In this document: one piece after another, positions 41,600 through 49,956 of the stretch | Position numbering within the stretch: the first letter of the stretch is position 1 | Layout: the number at the start of each line of letters is the position of its first letter | Assembly: GCF_036226465.1 (NCBI RefSeq) | Contig: NZ_CP108476.1 | Coordinates: forward strand, 4,154,001 to 4,218,000 | Direction: 5' to 3' | Length of the DNA: 64,000 nt | Source: Kitasatospora sp. NBC_01250 | Lineage (GTDB): Bacteria > Actinomycetota > Actinomycetes > Streptomycetales > Streptomycetaceae | The notes under the pieces: generated by a model | What the model saw: the letters and a program-made list of their open reading frames with translations, nothing else | Databases searched by the model: none | Told to the model about the DNA's origin: nothing | Program-made: the position numbers and the translations under genes

Positions 41600-42994
41600 C
41601 TACTGGTTGCTGATCGTCCAGCGCGGGCCGGACGGGGTGTCCTCGATCGCCAGGCCGGCCAGGCCCAGCTGGTCGCGGATGGCGTCCGCGGTGGCGAAGT
41701 CCTTGCGCTCCCGAGCCGCCTGCCGCTGGTCCAGGACCAGCCGGACCAGCGAGTCGACGACGCCGTGGAGGTCCTCGCCGCGCTCCGCGCCGGTCCACTG
41801 CGGATCGAGCGGGTCGAGCCCCAGCACTCCGAGCATCGCACGGACCTCGGCCAGACGCGCTACCGCGTTCTCCTTGTCGTCCGCCGTCAGCGCGCTGTTG
41901 CCCTGCCGGACGGCCGTGTGCACCACGGCCAGCGCCTGCGGGACGCCGAAGTCGTCGTCCATCGCCTCGGCGAAGGCCGGCGGCACCTCGGCGGCCGGCT
42001 CGACCGGACCGCAGCGCTCGACGACCCGCTGGATGAAGCCCTCGATCCGGCCGAAGCCCGCCTCGGCCTCGCGGATCGACTCCTCGCTGTACTCGATCAT
42101 CGAGCGGTAGTGCGGGCCGGCCAGGTAGTAGCGCAGCACGATCGGGCGCCAGCGCTTCACCATCTCGGAGATCAGCACCGAGTTGCCGAGCGACTTGCTC
42201 ATCTTCTCGCCGCTCATGGTGACCCAGGCGTTGTGCACCCAGAAGTTCGCGAAGTCGTCGCCGAACGCCTTGGACTGGGCGATCTCGTTCTCGTGGTGCG
42301 GGAAGATCAGGTCCAGCCCGCCGCCGTGGATGTCGAAGGCCTTGCCCAGGTACTTGTGCACCATGGCCGAGCACTCCAGGTGCCAGCCGGGCCGGCCCTG
42401 GCCCCACGGGGTGGTCCAGCTCGGCTCGCCCGGCTTGGCGGACTTCCACATCGCGAAGTCCCGCGGGTCGCGCTTGCCGGTCTCCCCCTCGCCCTCGGGC
42501 TGCTTGAGGTTCTCCAGCTTCTGGTTGGAGAGCTCCAGGTACTGGGGGAAGGACTTGACGTCGAAGTAGACGTTGCCGTCGGCCGCGTAGGCGTGGCCCT
42601 TGGCGATCAACGTCTGCATCATGTCGATCATCTCGGGGATGTGGCCGGTGGCCCGCGGCTCCACGGTCGGCGGCAGGCAGCCGAGCGCCGTGTAACCGTC
42701 GTCGAAGGCACGCTCGTTGGCGTAGGCGATCTGCCACCACGGCACGCCGAGCTCGTGCTCCTTGCGGATCACCTTGTCGTCGATGTCGGTGACGTTGCGC
42801 ACGAACGTCACCTCGAAGCCGCGGTAGGCGAACCAGCGGCGCATCACGTCGAAGTTGAGGTTGGACCGGATGTGCCCGATGTGCGGGGCCCCCTGCACGG
42901 TTGCGCCGCACAGGTAGATCGAGACACAGCCCGGTACAAGCGGGACGAAGTCGCGTACCTGGCGGGTGCTGGTGTCGTACAGGCGAAGGCTCAC
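41600..42994 (-). CDS. cysS: cysteinyl-tRNA synthetase
   Basis: 464 residues from the GTG at 42994 (VSLRLYDTSTRQVRDF). Class I motifs are PHIGH (in GAPHIGHIRS) and KMSKS (in GEKMSKSLGNS). The zinc ligands are the cysteine in SIYLCGATVQ, the cysteine in HLECSAM and the His/Glu in HHENEIAQS. It charges tRNA-Cys. Mycothiol synthesis in actinomycetes uses a paralogue, MshC, but the length and C-terminal anticodon domain here point to the true CysS. It follows ispF on the same strand with 135 nt between. Confidence 0.95.
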   Translation of the reverse strand: MSLRLYDTSTRQVRDFVPLVPGCVSIYLCGATVQGAPHIGHIRSNLNFDVMRRWFAYRGFEVTFVRNVTDIDDKVIRKEHELGVPWWQIAYANERAFDDGYTALGCLPPTVEPRATGHIPEMIDMMQTLIAKGHAYAADGNVYFDVKSFPQYLELSNQKLENLKQPEGEGETGKRDPRDFAMWKSAKPGEPSWTTPWGQGRPGWHLECSAMVHKYLGKAFDIHGGGLDLIFPHHENEIAQSKAFGDDFANFWVHNAWVTMSGEKMSKSLGNSVLISEMVKRWRPIVLRYYLAGPHYRSMIEYSEESIREAEAGFGRIEGFIQRVVERCGPVEPAAEVPPAFAEAMDDDFGVPQALAVVHTAVRQGNSALTADDKENAVARLAEVRAMLGVLGLDPLDPQWTGAERGEDLHGVVDSLVRLVLDQRQAARERKDFATADAIRDQLGLAGLAIEDTPSGPRWTISNQ

Positions 42995-43129
42995 GACGTC
43001 CAGCGTAGTGGGAATCAGGGAGTGCCCCGCGACGTTTGTGGATCCCACCCGTCACGAGTTCATGGCAAACCGGACGATCCGGCTCCCTTTTCTCTCCCCG
43101 CTGTCCCGTTCACCTCCCCGCCGCCGGAC

Positions 43130-43669
43130 TCAACCCCGCGGCGCCACCGGGTAGACCAGCGCCGTGGCCAGTCCCACCAGCCCCTCGCCGCGGCCGGTCA
43201 TGCCCAGCCCGTCCGTGGTCGCCGCCGAGACCGACACCGGTGCGCCGGCCGCGGCCGAGAGCACCTCCTCCGCCTCCTGGCGCCGGCTGCCGATCCGTGG
43301 CCGGACCCCGATCACCTGCACCGCGATGTTGCCGATCTCGAAGCCGGCCGCGCGCACGATCCGGGCCGCCTCGCCCAACAGCTTCACCCCGGCCGCACCC
43401 GCGTACTCGGGGCGGTCGGTGCCGAAGTGCGTGCCCAGGTCGCCGATCCCGGCGGCCGAGAAGATCGCGTTGCAGGCGGCATGGGCGATCACGTCGCCGT
43501 CCGAGTGCCCGGCCAGGCCCTGCTCGTAGCCCTCCCAGTGCAGACCGCCCACCCAGAGCGGCACGCCGTCCGCGAAGGCGTGCACATCGGTGCCGATCCC
43601 CACCCGGGGGATGATCATGCCGGGAGCGGGGGCCCCGGGCGTCGTCGGTGACGAGACGTCAGAAGCCAT
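43130..43669 (-). CDS. ispF: 2-C-methyl-D-erythritol 2,4-cyclodiphosphate synthase
   Basis: 179 residues; the ATG at 43669 has GGAGGG 7 nt upstream, whereas the ATG at 43618 (MIIPRVGIG) has none. Core motifs are GIGTDVHAF (metal Asp and His), GHSDGDVIAHA, and SAATTDGLGMTGRGEGL. It forms the cyclodiphosphate in the methylerythritol phosphate route to isopentenyl diphosphate, acting as a trimer. It overlaps ispD by 11 nt, so both are co-translated. These genes feed the prenyl substrates that the polyprenyl synthase at 19104 would use. Confidence 0.95.
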   Translation of the reverse strand: MASDVSSPTTPGAPAPGMIIPRVGIGTDVHAFADGVPLWVGGLHWEGYEQGLAGHSDGDVIAHAACNAIFSAAGIGDLGTHFGTDRPEYAGAAGVKLLGEAARIVRAAGFEIGNIAVQVIGVRPRIGSRRQEAEEVLSAAAGAPVSVSAATTDGLGMTGRGEGLVGLATALVYPVAPRG

Positions 43670-44393
43670 CGGAGGCCCTCCTGCGAGCGAGTACGGCCTC
43701 GGCGAGTACGAGGTCCAGCGGACGGGTGACCTTGAACGCCTCCTCGTGGCCCGGCACCACGACCACCTGGCCGCCGTAGTGCTCGACCAGTCCGGCGTCG
43801 TCGGTCACCACCGGCGAGCCGCCCTCGGCCTCCTCGGCCAGCGCCTTGGCGTGCACCTCGGCGAGCACCCGGCGGCGGAAGCCCTGCGGGGTCTGCACGG
43901 CCCGCAGCGAGGCGCGGTCGGGCGTGTCGAGCACCGGCTCGGGCTCACCGGCGGGCACCGGCCGCACCCGCTTGACCGTGTCGGCCAGCGGCACGGCCGG
44001 CACCACGGCCTCGGCCCCGCCGCGCACGGCGGCCACCACCGCGTCCACCACCTCGACCGGGACCAGCGGGCGGGCGGCGTCGTGCACCAGCACGATCTCG
44101 GTCTGCTCCGGGATCACCGCCAGGCCCAGCCGCACCGACTCCTGCCGGGTCGCGCCACCGGCGACCACCCGGATGTCCTTGCCGTCCAGGCCGTGGCTGT
44201 CCAGCAGCCCCACCACCTCGGCGACACCCTGCGGCGGCGCGGCGACCACCACCAGACCGACGGCCCGACTGCGTGCGAGCGCACGGACGGCGTGCACCAG
44301 CAGCGGCGCGCCCCCGAGTTCGCGCAGCGCCTTCGGCGCCCCTGGGCCGAGCCGCTCGCCCCGCCCGGCGGCCGGAACCACGGCCGCTGCCAC
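43659..44393 (-). CDS. ispD: 2-C-methyl-D-erythritol 4-phosphate cytidylyltransferase
   Basis: 244 residues from a GTG at 44393. The nucleotide loop is VVPAAGRGERLGPGAPKAL, with further family motifs VHDAARPLV, QTPQGFRR and TDDAGLVE. It makes CDP-methylerythritol from CTP in the methylerythritol phosphate pathway. An AGGAGT lies only 1 nt before the GTG, which is too close; a CTG at 44411 has GAAGGAG at normal distance and could be the real start, adding six residues (NTTGVV). It is upstream of ispF in one operon and downstream of carD. Confidence 0.93.
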   Translation of the reverse strand: MAAAVVPAAGRGERLGPGAPKALRELGGAPLLVHAVRALARSRAVGLVVVAAPPQGVAEVVGLLDSHGLDGKDIRVVAGGATRQESVRLGLAVIPEQTEIVLVHDAARPLVPVEVVDAVVAAVRGGAEAVVPAVPLADTVKRVRPVPAGEPEPVLDTPDRASLRAVQTPQGFRRRVLAEVHAKALAEEAEGGSPVVTDDAGLVEHYGGQVVVVPGHEEAFKVTRPLDLVLAEAVLARRRASDGF

Positions 44394-44680
44394 TACTCCT
44401 GTGGTGTTCAGGTTTCACTCCTTCGGCGAAGTGGGTATGGCCCAGGCGTACCCGTCAGACGGTGCACCGGACCCCTTCCACCCGGCGCCGCCTCTCGGGT
44501 ACCGGTGTGCAGAGCCCCCACGCTACGAGCACACACGCTACGAGCACAGCAGCGCAATCGTCACGCCCGGGTGTTGACGGCGCCGTTCACCATGCCCGGG
44601 TTCACCGTGCCCGGGCATGCCACAGCGCCCGAGTGCCTGCACGGCAACCGGGCGCTGTTGAAACGGCACAGGAGCCGCTC

Positions 44681-45163
44681 CTACGAGGCCAGCACCTCGT
44701 CGAGCAGCGTCTCCGCCTTGTCCTCGTTGGTGTTCTCCGCCAGCGCCAGTTCGCTGACGAGGATCTGCCGCGCCTTGGCGAGCATCCGCTTCTCACCGGC
44801 CGACAGGCCGCGCTCACGCTCCCGCCGCCACAGGTCGCGGACGACCTCGGCGACCTTGATGACGTCACCGGACGCGAGCTTCTCCAGGTTCGCCTTGTAC
44901 CGGCGAGACCAGTTGGTGGGCTCCTCGGTGTACGGTGCCCGCAGCACCTCGAAGACCCGGTCCAGACCCTCCTGGCCGACCACGTCGCGCACGCCGACGA
45001 ACTCCGCGTTCTCCGCGGGGACTCGCAGCGTGAGGTCACCCTGCTGAACCTTCAGCACCAGGTAGGTCTTGTCCACACCTTTGATCTGGCGAATTTCGAT
45101 GGCCTCGATCAGTGCAGCCCCGTGATGGGGGTAGACCACCGTGTCGCCAACCTTGAACGTCAT
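44681..45163 (-). CDS. carD: CarD-family RNA polymerase-binding regulator
   Basis: 160 residues. The N-terminal Tudor-like domain (MTFKVGDTVVYPHHGAALIE) binds the RNA polymerase beta subunit. The C-terminal helical domain holds the conserved tryptophan in EEPTNWSRRYKANLEKL and ends in a DNA-contacting helix bundle. CarD stabilises open complexes at rRNA and housekeeping promoters and is essential in mycobacteria. GGGGTCC lies 5-10 nt before the ATG. It is upstream of ispD-ispF, 269 nt away, the usual actinobacterial order. Confidence 0.94.
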   Translation of the reverse strand: MTFKVGDTVVYPHHGAALIEAIEIRQIKGVDKTYLVLKVQQGDLTLRVPAENAEFVGVRDVVGQEGLDRVFEVLRAPYTEEPTNWSRRYKANLEKLASGDVIKVAEVVRDLWRRERERGLSAGEKRMLAKARQILVSELALAENTNEDKAETLLDEVLAS

Positions 45164-45677
45164 GTGACAGGACCCCTTCCGTGGCTTTCCAGAATAACAC
45201 GCTTTTCCGTCCGCCCGAAGGGCGTTTTCGCAGGTCAGGGCCGGTCTCGGGGCTTGACAAGGACCCCTGCGGCATGCTGCGGCCACCCTGCCGCGACGGC
45301 TTCTCGCAGGTCGGAGGCCCTTCCCGCGGCGATCGAAACCTCGGGCGCCGACCCGGAAACCGGCATTCGATCTTGAAGTCAACACCGGATATTCACCGTT
45401 TCCCGATCGTGATCTGATCTTGACGTCCTTCCGGAACCGCACACAGCACCGTCACATCACCTGCCACGGTCTCCCTCGGCGTCCCGGCGGGGCGCTCCCC
45501 GGACCGTCGCACCGGGGGGCTCCGGCACGCCCCGCCGCCGCCACGCCCGGATCACCCCGTCAGCCCTGCGCCGAGCGGCCGACGCGCGACACGGGGCCAC
45601 CCCGTGAGGGCCGGATAAGTACGGTCGGTACTCTGGGCGCTGACAACCTGACACGTGACCCAAGGAGATGCGCCGCC
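45164..45677. other. 514-nt divergent intergenic region, carD / lipoprotein
   Basis: No gene could be supported here; open frames lack codon bias or a start signal. Leftward, a TATTCT about 30 nt upstream of the carD start could be its -10 box. Rightward, AGTAC/GTACT forms a small inverted repeat at 45618-45632, about 46 nt before the lipoprotein gene. The AT-richer patch near 45365-45425 may hold promoters. Confidence 0.35.
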
Positions 45678-46397
45678 GTGAGCCGCAGCCTTCGACGCGG
45701 TGGCACTGCCGCCATCGTCCTCGCCCTCGCAGCCGTCTCGCTGTCCGCCTGCTCTGCCGGGAGCAGCGCCGAGACCACGCAGATCAAGCCGGACTCGCCG
45801 GCCACTTCGCTGGGCGCCGACCTCAAGCTCAACGCCATCGTCGCCGTGGTGGACCCCGTGCAGACCAGCGGTCAGCCGGGCCCCGCGAACCTGACCGTCA
45901 ACATCAGCAACACCGGCGCCAACCCGCAGACGCTGCAGACCGTCACCCTCAACGGCGCCACCGCGACCTTCGACGACGCCTCGGGCGCGCCGCTGCCCGG
46001 CGGCATCGTGATCCCCGCGGGCGGTGCGGTCCTGGTGGGCGGCAGCGGGCAGCCGTCCGCGGTGTTCTCCTCGGTCGCGCTGAACGTCGGCGGTTTCACC
46101 CCGGCCTCCTTCTCCTTCTCCAGCGCGGGCAAGGTGGACACCACCGCCATGGTGACGCCGGCCGCCGGCTACTACGCGTCGTTCGGCCCGGCCTCGCCGT
46201 CCGCCAGCGCCTCCGCGGGCTCCTCCGTCCCGCCGTCCGGCTCGGCCGCCCCGTCCGCGGGCGCCTCGGCCGCCGGCTCCAGCAGCGCCAGCGCCTCGGG
46301 GGCTCCGAGCGGCTCCCCGTCCGGCACGCCGAGCGGTTCCCCGAGCGGCAGCCCGGCGGGCACCACCTCGGGCAGCACGAGCCCGTCCGCGCACTGA
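45678..46397 (+). CDS. lipoprotein with copper-chaperone-like/DUF461-type domain
   Basis: 239 residues from a GTG at 45678 with AAGGAG upstream. A basic N-terminus, hydrophobic stretch and lipobox LSAC show a lipoprotein. The middle domain (about 35-150) is an immunoglobulin-like sandwich (LNAIVAVVDPVQTSGQPGPA, NISNTGANPQTLQTVTLNG), similar in style to DUF461/PCuAC-type outer proteins but lacking clear Met/His copper ligands. The last 70 residues are Ser/Gly/Ala/Pro repeats (SGSPSGTPSGS). In Streptomyces such a gene commonly lies between carD and phoP. Function unproven. Confidence 0.75.
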   Translation: MSRSLRRGGTAAIVLALAAVSLSACSAGSSAETTQIKPDSPATSLGADLKLNAIVAVVDPVQTSGQPGPANLTVNISNTGANPQTLQTVTLNGATATFDDASGAPLPGGIVIPAGGAVLVGGSGQPSAVFSSVALNVGGFTPASFSFSSAGKVDTTAMVTPAAGYYASFGPASPSASASAGSSVPPSGSAAPSAGASAAGSSSASASGAPSGSPSGTPSGSPSGSPAGTTSGSTSPSAH

Positions 46398-46495
46398 CCC
46401 GTCCCGCCCGGCCGAGCCTGCGCACCGTCAGCGCGCCCGGCGTACCGGGCGCGCACGCCGGGCGCGCGAGAGTCGCTCGGCGCCAGGTCGTTCAT

Positions 46496-46533
46496 GACTG
46501 AGGGCCGCACCCCCGTGGGTGCGGCCCTCAGTC
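46496..46533. terminator. bidirectional terminator, lipoprotein / phoP
   Basis: GACTGAGGGCCGCACCC pairs perfectly (17 bp) with its complement around a CCGT loop between converging genes. Confidence 0.9.
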
Positions 46534-46604
46534 TGTATGGCGGACCTCAGTCCTCGTGCTGCCCTCGGCCGGTGCGGTGGGCCGGCGGCCGGCGACCCTG
46601 CGGC

Positions 46605-47300
46605 TTACGGCTCGAACTTGTAGCCGAGGCCGCGGACCGTCACCAGGTAGCGCGGCGCACCCGGGTCCGGCTCGATCTTCGCCCGCAGCCGCTTCACGTG
46701 GACGTCCAGCGTCTTGGTGTCCCCCACGTAGTCGGCGCCCCAGACCCGGTCGATCAGCTGCATCCGGGTGAGCACCCGGCCCGCGTTGCGCAGCAGCATC
46801 TCCAGCAGGTCGAACTCCTTGAGCGGCAGGTCGACCTTGCCGCCGTCCACCGTCACCACGTGCCGGTCCACGTCCATCCGGACCGGTCCCGCCTCCAGTG
46901 CACCGGGGCCGCCGCCGTCGGTGCCCGGGCCGCCGTCCTCGCCGCGCCGGCGCAGCACCGCGCGGATCCGCGCGACCAGCTCGCGGGTCGAGTAGGGCTT
47001 GGTCACGTAGTCGTCGGCACCTATCTCCAGGCCGACGACCTTGTCGATCTCGCTGTCCTTGGCGGTCACCATGATCACCGGCACGTTGGAGCGCACCCGC
47101 AGCTGGCGGCAGACCTCGGTGCCGGGCAGTCCGGGCAGCATCAGGTCGAGCAGCACCAGGTCGGCGCCGTTGCGTTCGAACTGCTCCAGCGCGTCCGGGC
47201 CGGTGGCGGCCACGGCCACCTCGAAGCCCTCCTTGCGAAGCATGTACGAGAGGGCGTCGCTGAACGACTCCTCGTCCTCGACCACCAGTACTCGGGTCAC
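46605..47300 (-). CDS. phoP: response regulator PhoP (OmpR family)
   Basis: 231 residues from a GTG at 47300. The receiver domain has the acidic pair EDEE, the phospho-accepting Asp in DLVLLDLMLPG and the lysine in DDYVTKPYS. The winged-helix effector domain ends with TLDVHVKRLRAKIEPDPG and RGLGYKFEP. It responds to phosphate limitation and represses or activates many genes, including antibiotic clusters, in Streptomyces. It is co-translated with phoR (GTGA overlap) and reads away from phoU; a PHO box lies in the shared promoter. Confidence 0.95.
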   Translation of the reverse strand: MTRVLVVEDEESFSDALSYMLRKEGFEVAVAATGPDALEQFERNGADLVLLDLMLPGLPGTEVCRQLRVRSNVPVIMVTAKDSEIDKVVGLEIGADDYVTKPYSTRELVARIRAVLRRRGEDGGPGTDGGGPGALEAGPVRMDVDRHVVTVDGGKVDLPLKEFDLLEMLLRNAGRVLTRMQLIDRVWGADYVGDTKTLDVHVKRLRAKIEPDPGAPRYLVTVRGLGYKFEP

Positions 47301-48589
47301 GATCGGGCCTCCGGGGCAGGAAGGGGGGTTGGGTTGTGGGGTTCGACCGCTGCCGCTCCGCTCGAAGCGACGGCGTTCGGGTTCTGCCCGGCGGGGAGCC
47401 GGACGGTGAAGGTGGAGCCCTGGCCTTCGACGCTCCAGACCGAGACGGTGCCGCCGTGCGAGGCGGCCACGTGCTTGACGATCGACAGGCCGAGGCCGGT
47501 GCCGCCGGTCGCCCGGGAGCGGGCCGGGTCCACCCGGTAGAAACGTTCGAAGATCCGCTCGCGGTCCTTCTCCGAGATGCCGATGCCCTGGTCGGTCACC
47601 GAGATCTCGATCAGCTCGCCGTCCGCTTCCCCGATCGCGGCGGCGCTGGCTATCCGGCGGGTGGCGATCGCCACCCGGGTGCGCGGCGGACTGTAGTTGA
47701 CGGCGTTCTCGACCAGGTTGCCGAGCGCGGCGGCCAGCTGGCCGCGGTCGCCGTAGAGGTAGAGGCCGGCGATGCCACCGGCCGCGATGTGGATCTGCTT
47801 GGCCGCGGCCTGCTGGCGGCAGCGGTCCATCGCCTCGGCGATCAGCTCGTCCACCGGGACCGGCTCGGGGTCCATCAGCAGCCGGTCGTCCTGGACCCGG
47901 GAGAGGTCGATGATCTCCTGGACCAGGCTGGCCAGCCTGGTCGCCTCGATCTGCATCCGGCCGGCGAAGCGCTGCACCGCCTCCGGGTCGTCGGCCGCGT
48001 CGGCGACCGCTTCGGAGAGCAGCGAGAGCGCCCCCACCGGAGTCTTGAGCTCATGGCTGACGTTGGCCACGAAGTCGCGCCGGACCGCCTCGATCCGCCG
48101 GCGCTCGGTGAGGTCCTCGACCAGCACCAGCACCAGCCGGGACCCGAGCGGGGCCACCCGCACCGAGACCGAGAGCGGCTCGCCGGAGCGCGCCACCCCC
48201 GGGCGCGGGACGTCCAGCTCGACCTGGCGGATCTCCCCGTCCCGGCGGGTCGCGCGGGCGAGGGCGAGCATCTGCTCGACGGCCACCGCGCCACCGCGCA
48301 CGAGGCCCATCGAGTAGGCGGCGGAGCTGGCCTTGACCACCTCGTCGCCGTCGCCCAGCACGATCGCGCACGAGCGCAGCACCGAGAGCACCGTGTCCAC
48401 GCCGGGCGGCAGGGCCGACTCCGGCGCGGGGGAGTTCACCAGCGATGCGCTGCTGCTTCTTCTGCCGTTGCCACTCCCGCTGCCCCTGCCCTGTTCGCGC
48501 TCGCTCCAGCGGAAGGCGATGGCGGCCGTGAGACCGACGCCGAGGCCGGCGATGGCGCAGGCAGCGGCGGCGGCCACATTCACGTCCAT
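47297..48589 (-). CDS. phoR: sensor histidine kinase PhoR
   Basis: 430 residues from the ATG at 48589. One N-terminal transmembrane helix (about 5-27) is followed by a PAS-like domain (about 70-190). The HisKA phosphorylation site is FVANVSHELKTPVGALS, and the ATP domain carries NLVENAVNYSP, DQGIGISEKDRERIFERFY and TGGTGLGLSIV. It phosphorylates PhoP when phosphate is low; PhoU and the Pst transporter usually restrain it, and phoU is directly across the promoter region. An upstream extension of the reading frame has no start signal. Confidence 0.94.
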   Translation of the reverse strand: MDVNVAAAAACAIAGLGVGLTAAIAFRWSEREQGRGSGSGNGRRSSSASLVNSPAPESALPPGVDTVLSVLRSCAIVLGDGDEVVKASSAAYSMGLVRGGAVAVEQMLALARATRRDGEIRQVELDVPRPGVARSGEPLSVSVRVAPLGSRLVLVLVEDLTERRRIEAVRRDFVANVSHELKTPVGALSLLSEAVADAADDPEAVQRFAGRMQIEATRLASLVQEIIDLSRVQDDRLLMDPEPVPVDELIAEAMDRCRQQAAAKQIHIAAGGIAGLYLYGDRGQLAAALGNLVENAVNYSPPRTRVAIATRRIASAAAIGEADGELIEISVTDQGIGISEKDRERIFERFYRVDPARSRATGGTGLGLSIVKHVAASHGGTVSVWSVEGQGSTFTVRLPAGQNPNAVASSGAAAVEPHNPTPLPAPEARS

Positions 48590-48663
48590 GCGGCCCAGCC
48601 TAAGCGCACCGACCGGCCGCTCCGTAAGCGTCAGATCAAGGCATCGGCCGTGCGTTGCCGAGA

Positions 48664-48696
48664 ATTCACCTTCAGGTAGCTCCTGGTTCACTGCGG
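48664..48696. promoter_or_regulatory. PHO box, three 11-nt direct repeat units
   Basis: ATTCACCTTCA, GGTAGCTCCTG and GTTCACTGCGG lie head to tail. Units 1 and 3 match the GTTCACC core of Streptomyces PhoP sites; the middle unit is the usual degenerate one. The site is between phoR and phoU, as expected for autoregulation of phoRP and control of phoU. Confidence 0.8.
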
Positions 48697-48852
48697 CGGC
48701 CGTGGGTCGTCGCCCGAACGGATCAGGCTGCGACAAGCAGCCCGTGTGGGTCGGTGGCGCGCGTACGATGCGCGGTCACCAGCAGCGGACGTCGGGTTCG
48801 GCGTCCGGTCGGCACCGCCACCGACACAGCCGAAGAGGAAGAAGACAAGCGC

Positions 48853-49518
48853 ATGCGTGACGCCTATCACGAGGAGCTCGACTCGATCGGCGACGGCCTG
48901 GTCGAGATGGCCAGGCTGGTCGGCTCGGCCATGGGCCGCGCCACCACCGCCCTGCTCGACGCCGACCTCGCCCTGGCGGAGAGCGTGATCGCGGCCGACG
49001 AGAAGGTCAACGACCTCCACCACGAGCTGGAGAACACCGCGATCAACCTGCTGGCCCGCCAGCAGCCGGTCGCCACCGACCTGCGGATCGTGGTCACCTC
49101 GCTGCGGATGAGCGCCGACCTGGAGCGCTGCGGCGACCTGGCCCGGCACGTGGCCAAGGTGGCCCGGCGGCGCTACCCCGACACGGCCGTGCCCTCCGAC
49201 CTGCACCCGATCGTGCTGGAGATGGGGCAGCTCGCGCAGCGCCTGGTGGCCAAGGCCGGCCAGGTCATCGCCACCAAGGACGTGGACGCCGCGCTGCAGC
49301 TGGAGCGGGACGACGACGCGATCGACGAGCTGCACCGCCAGCTGTTCGAGCACCTGATCGACGACCGCTGGCAGCACGGCATCGAGACCGCCGTCGACGT
49401 CACCCTGATCGGCCGCTACTACGAGCGCTTCGCCGACCACGCGGTCTCGGTGGCCAAGCGCGTGGTCTTCCTGGTGACCGGCGAGCACGCGGGCGAGTTC
49501 GTCCCCGAGGAGCGGTAG
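48853..49518 (+). CDS. phoU: phosphate transport system regulator PhoU
   Basis: 221 residues. Two similar three-helix bundles each carry the metal-binding E/D-x3-D motif (LERCGDLARHVAKVARR and YYERFADHAVSVAKR). PhoU damps PhoR signalling through the Pst transporter and blocks excess phosphate uptake. It is divergent from phoRP with the PHO box between them. The ATG at 48853 begins MRDAYHEELDSIG, typical of the family. Confidence 0.95.
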   Translation: MRDAYHEELDSIGDGLVEMARLVGSAMGRATTALLDADLALAESVIAADEKVNDLHHELENTAINLLARQQPVATDLRIVVTSLRMSADLERCGDLARHVAKVARRRYPDTAVPSDLHPIVLEMGQLAQRLVAKAGQVIATKDVDAALQLERDDDAIDELHRQLFEHLIDDRWQHGIETAVDVTLIGRYYERFADHAVSVAKRVVFLVTGEHAGEFVPEER

Positions 49519-49682
49519 TCCCCCGGCGGTTCGGTAAACCCGGCCGTGGTTGCAGGGGCGCACTCGAAGCGGTCGCCCCCGCAACCGCGCGCCCGTTGAC
49601 GCTCCGTCAAGGCAGGGGCTTCACTCGATGGACAGGCGGGCCGTCAGTCTTCGCCTGCCTCGATCGAGGAGGGCACCGCACC

Positions 49683-49865
49683 ATGACCACCACTCCCGCC
49701 CGGCCCACGGTGACCCCGGGCACCGCCGAGCCGTCCCCCCGCCCGGCCGGCCTGCCGGTCCTGCTCGGTGCCTGCGGCTGCGGACCCGGCTGCGGTTGCG
49801 GCTGCCAGTCCGGCGCGCCCTGCCAGTGCGGCGGCGCCACCGGCGGCTGCTGCGGCGGCCACTGA
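49683..49865 (+). CDS. Cys-rich miniprotein, metallothionein-like
   Basis: 60 residues from the ATG at 49683, with GAGGAGGG 10 nt upstream. The first 28 residues are Thr/Pro-rich. The remainder holds nine cysteines in CGCGPGCGCGC, PCQCGG and GGCCGGH, plus a terminal His. Closely spaced C-x-C and C-C pairs suggest metal binding, as in bacterial metallothioneins; no known family signature is met exactly. It lies between phoU and gpmA and ends just before a strong terminator. Clear ribosome site and codon bias support a real gene. Confidence 0.75.
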   Translation: MTTTPARPTVTPGTAEPSPRPAGLPVLLGACGCGPGCGCGCQSGAPCQCGGATGGCCGGH

Positions 49866-49902
49866 CCGCTCCCCGGCGCCGGACCCACGACCGAACGCGG
49901 AC

Positions 49903-49941
49903 GGGCCCTGCCCCGGTGCACGCTGCACCGGGGCAGGGCCC
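49903..49941. terminator. bidirectional terminator, miniprotein / gpmA
   Basis: A perfect 18-bp stem (GGGCCCTGCCCCGGTGCA with its complement) closes a CGC loop. It is the longest perfect stem seen in the window. Confidence 0.92.
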
Positions 49942-49956
49942 GCTCGTCCGTCCTCG

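Noticed and set aside
41408..43651. A 747-codon open frame antisense to rlmB, cysS and ispF
   Set aside because: It is a shadow of three well-conserved housekeeping genes; composition shows no real codon bias.
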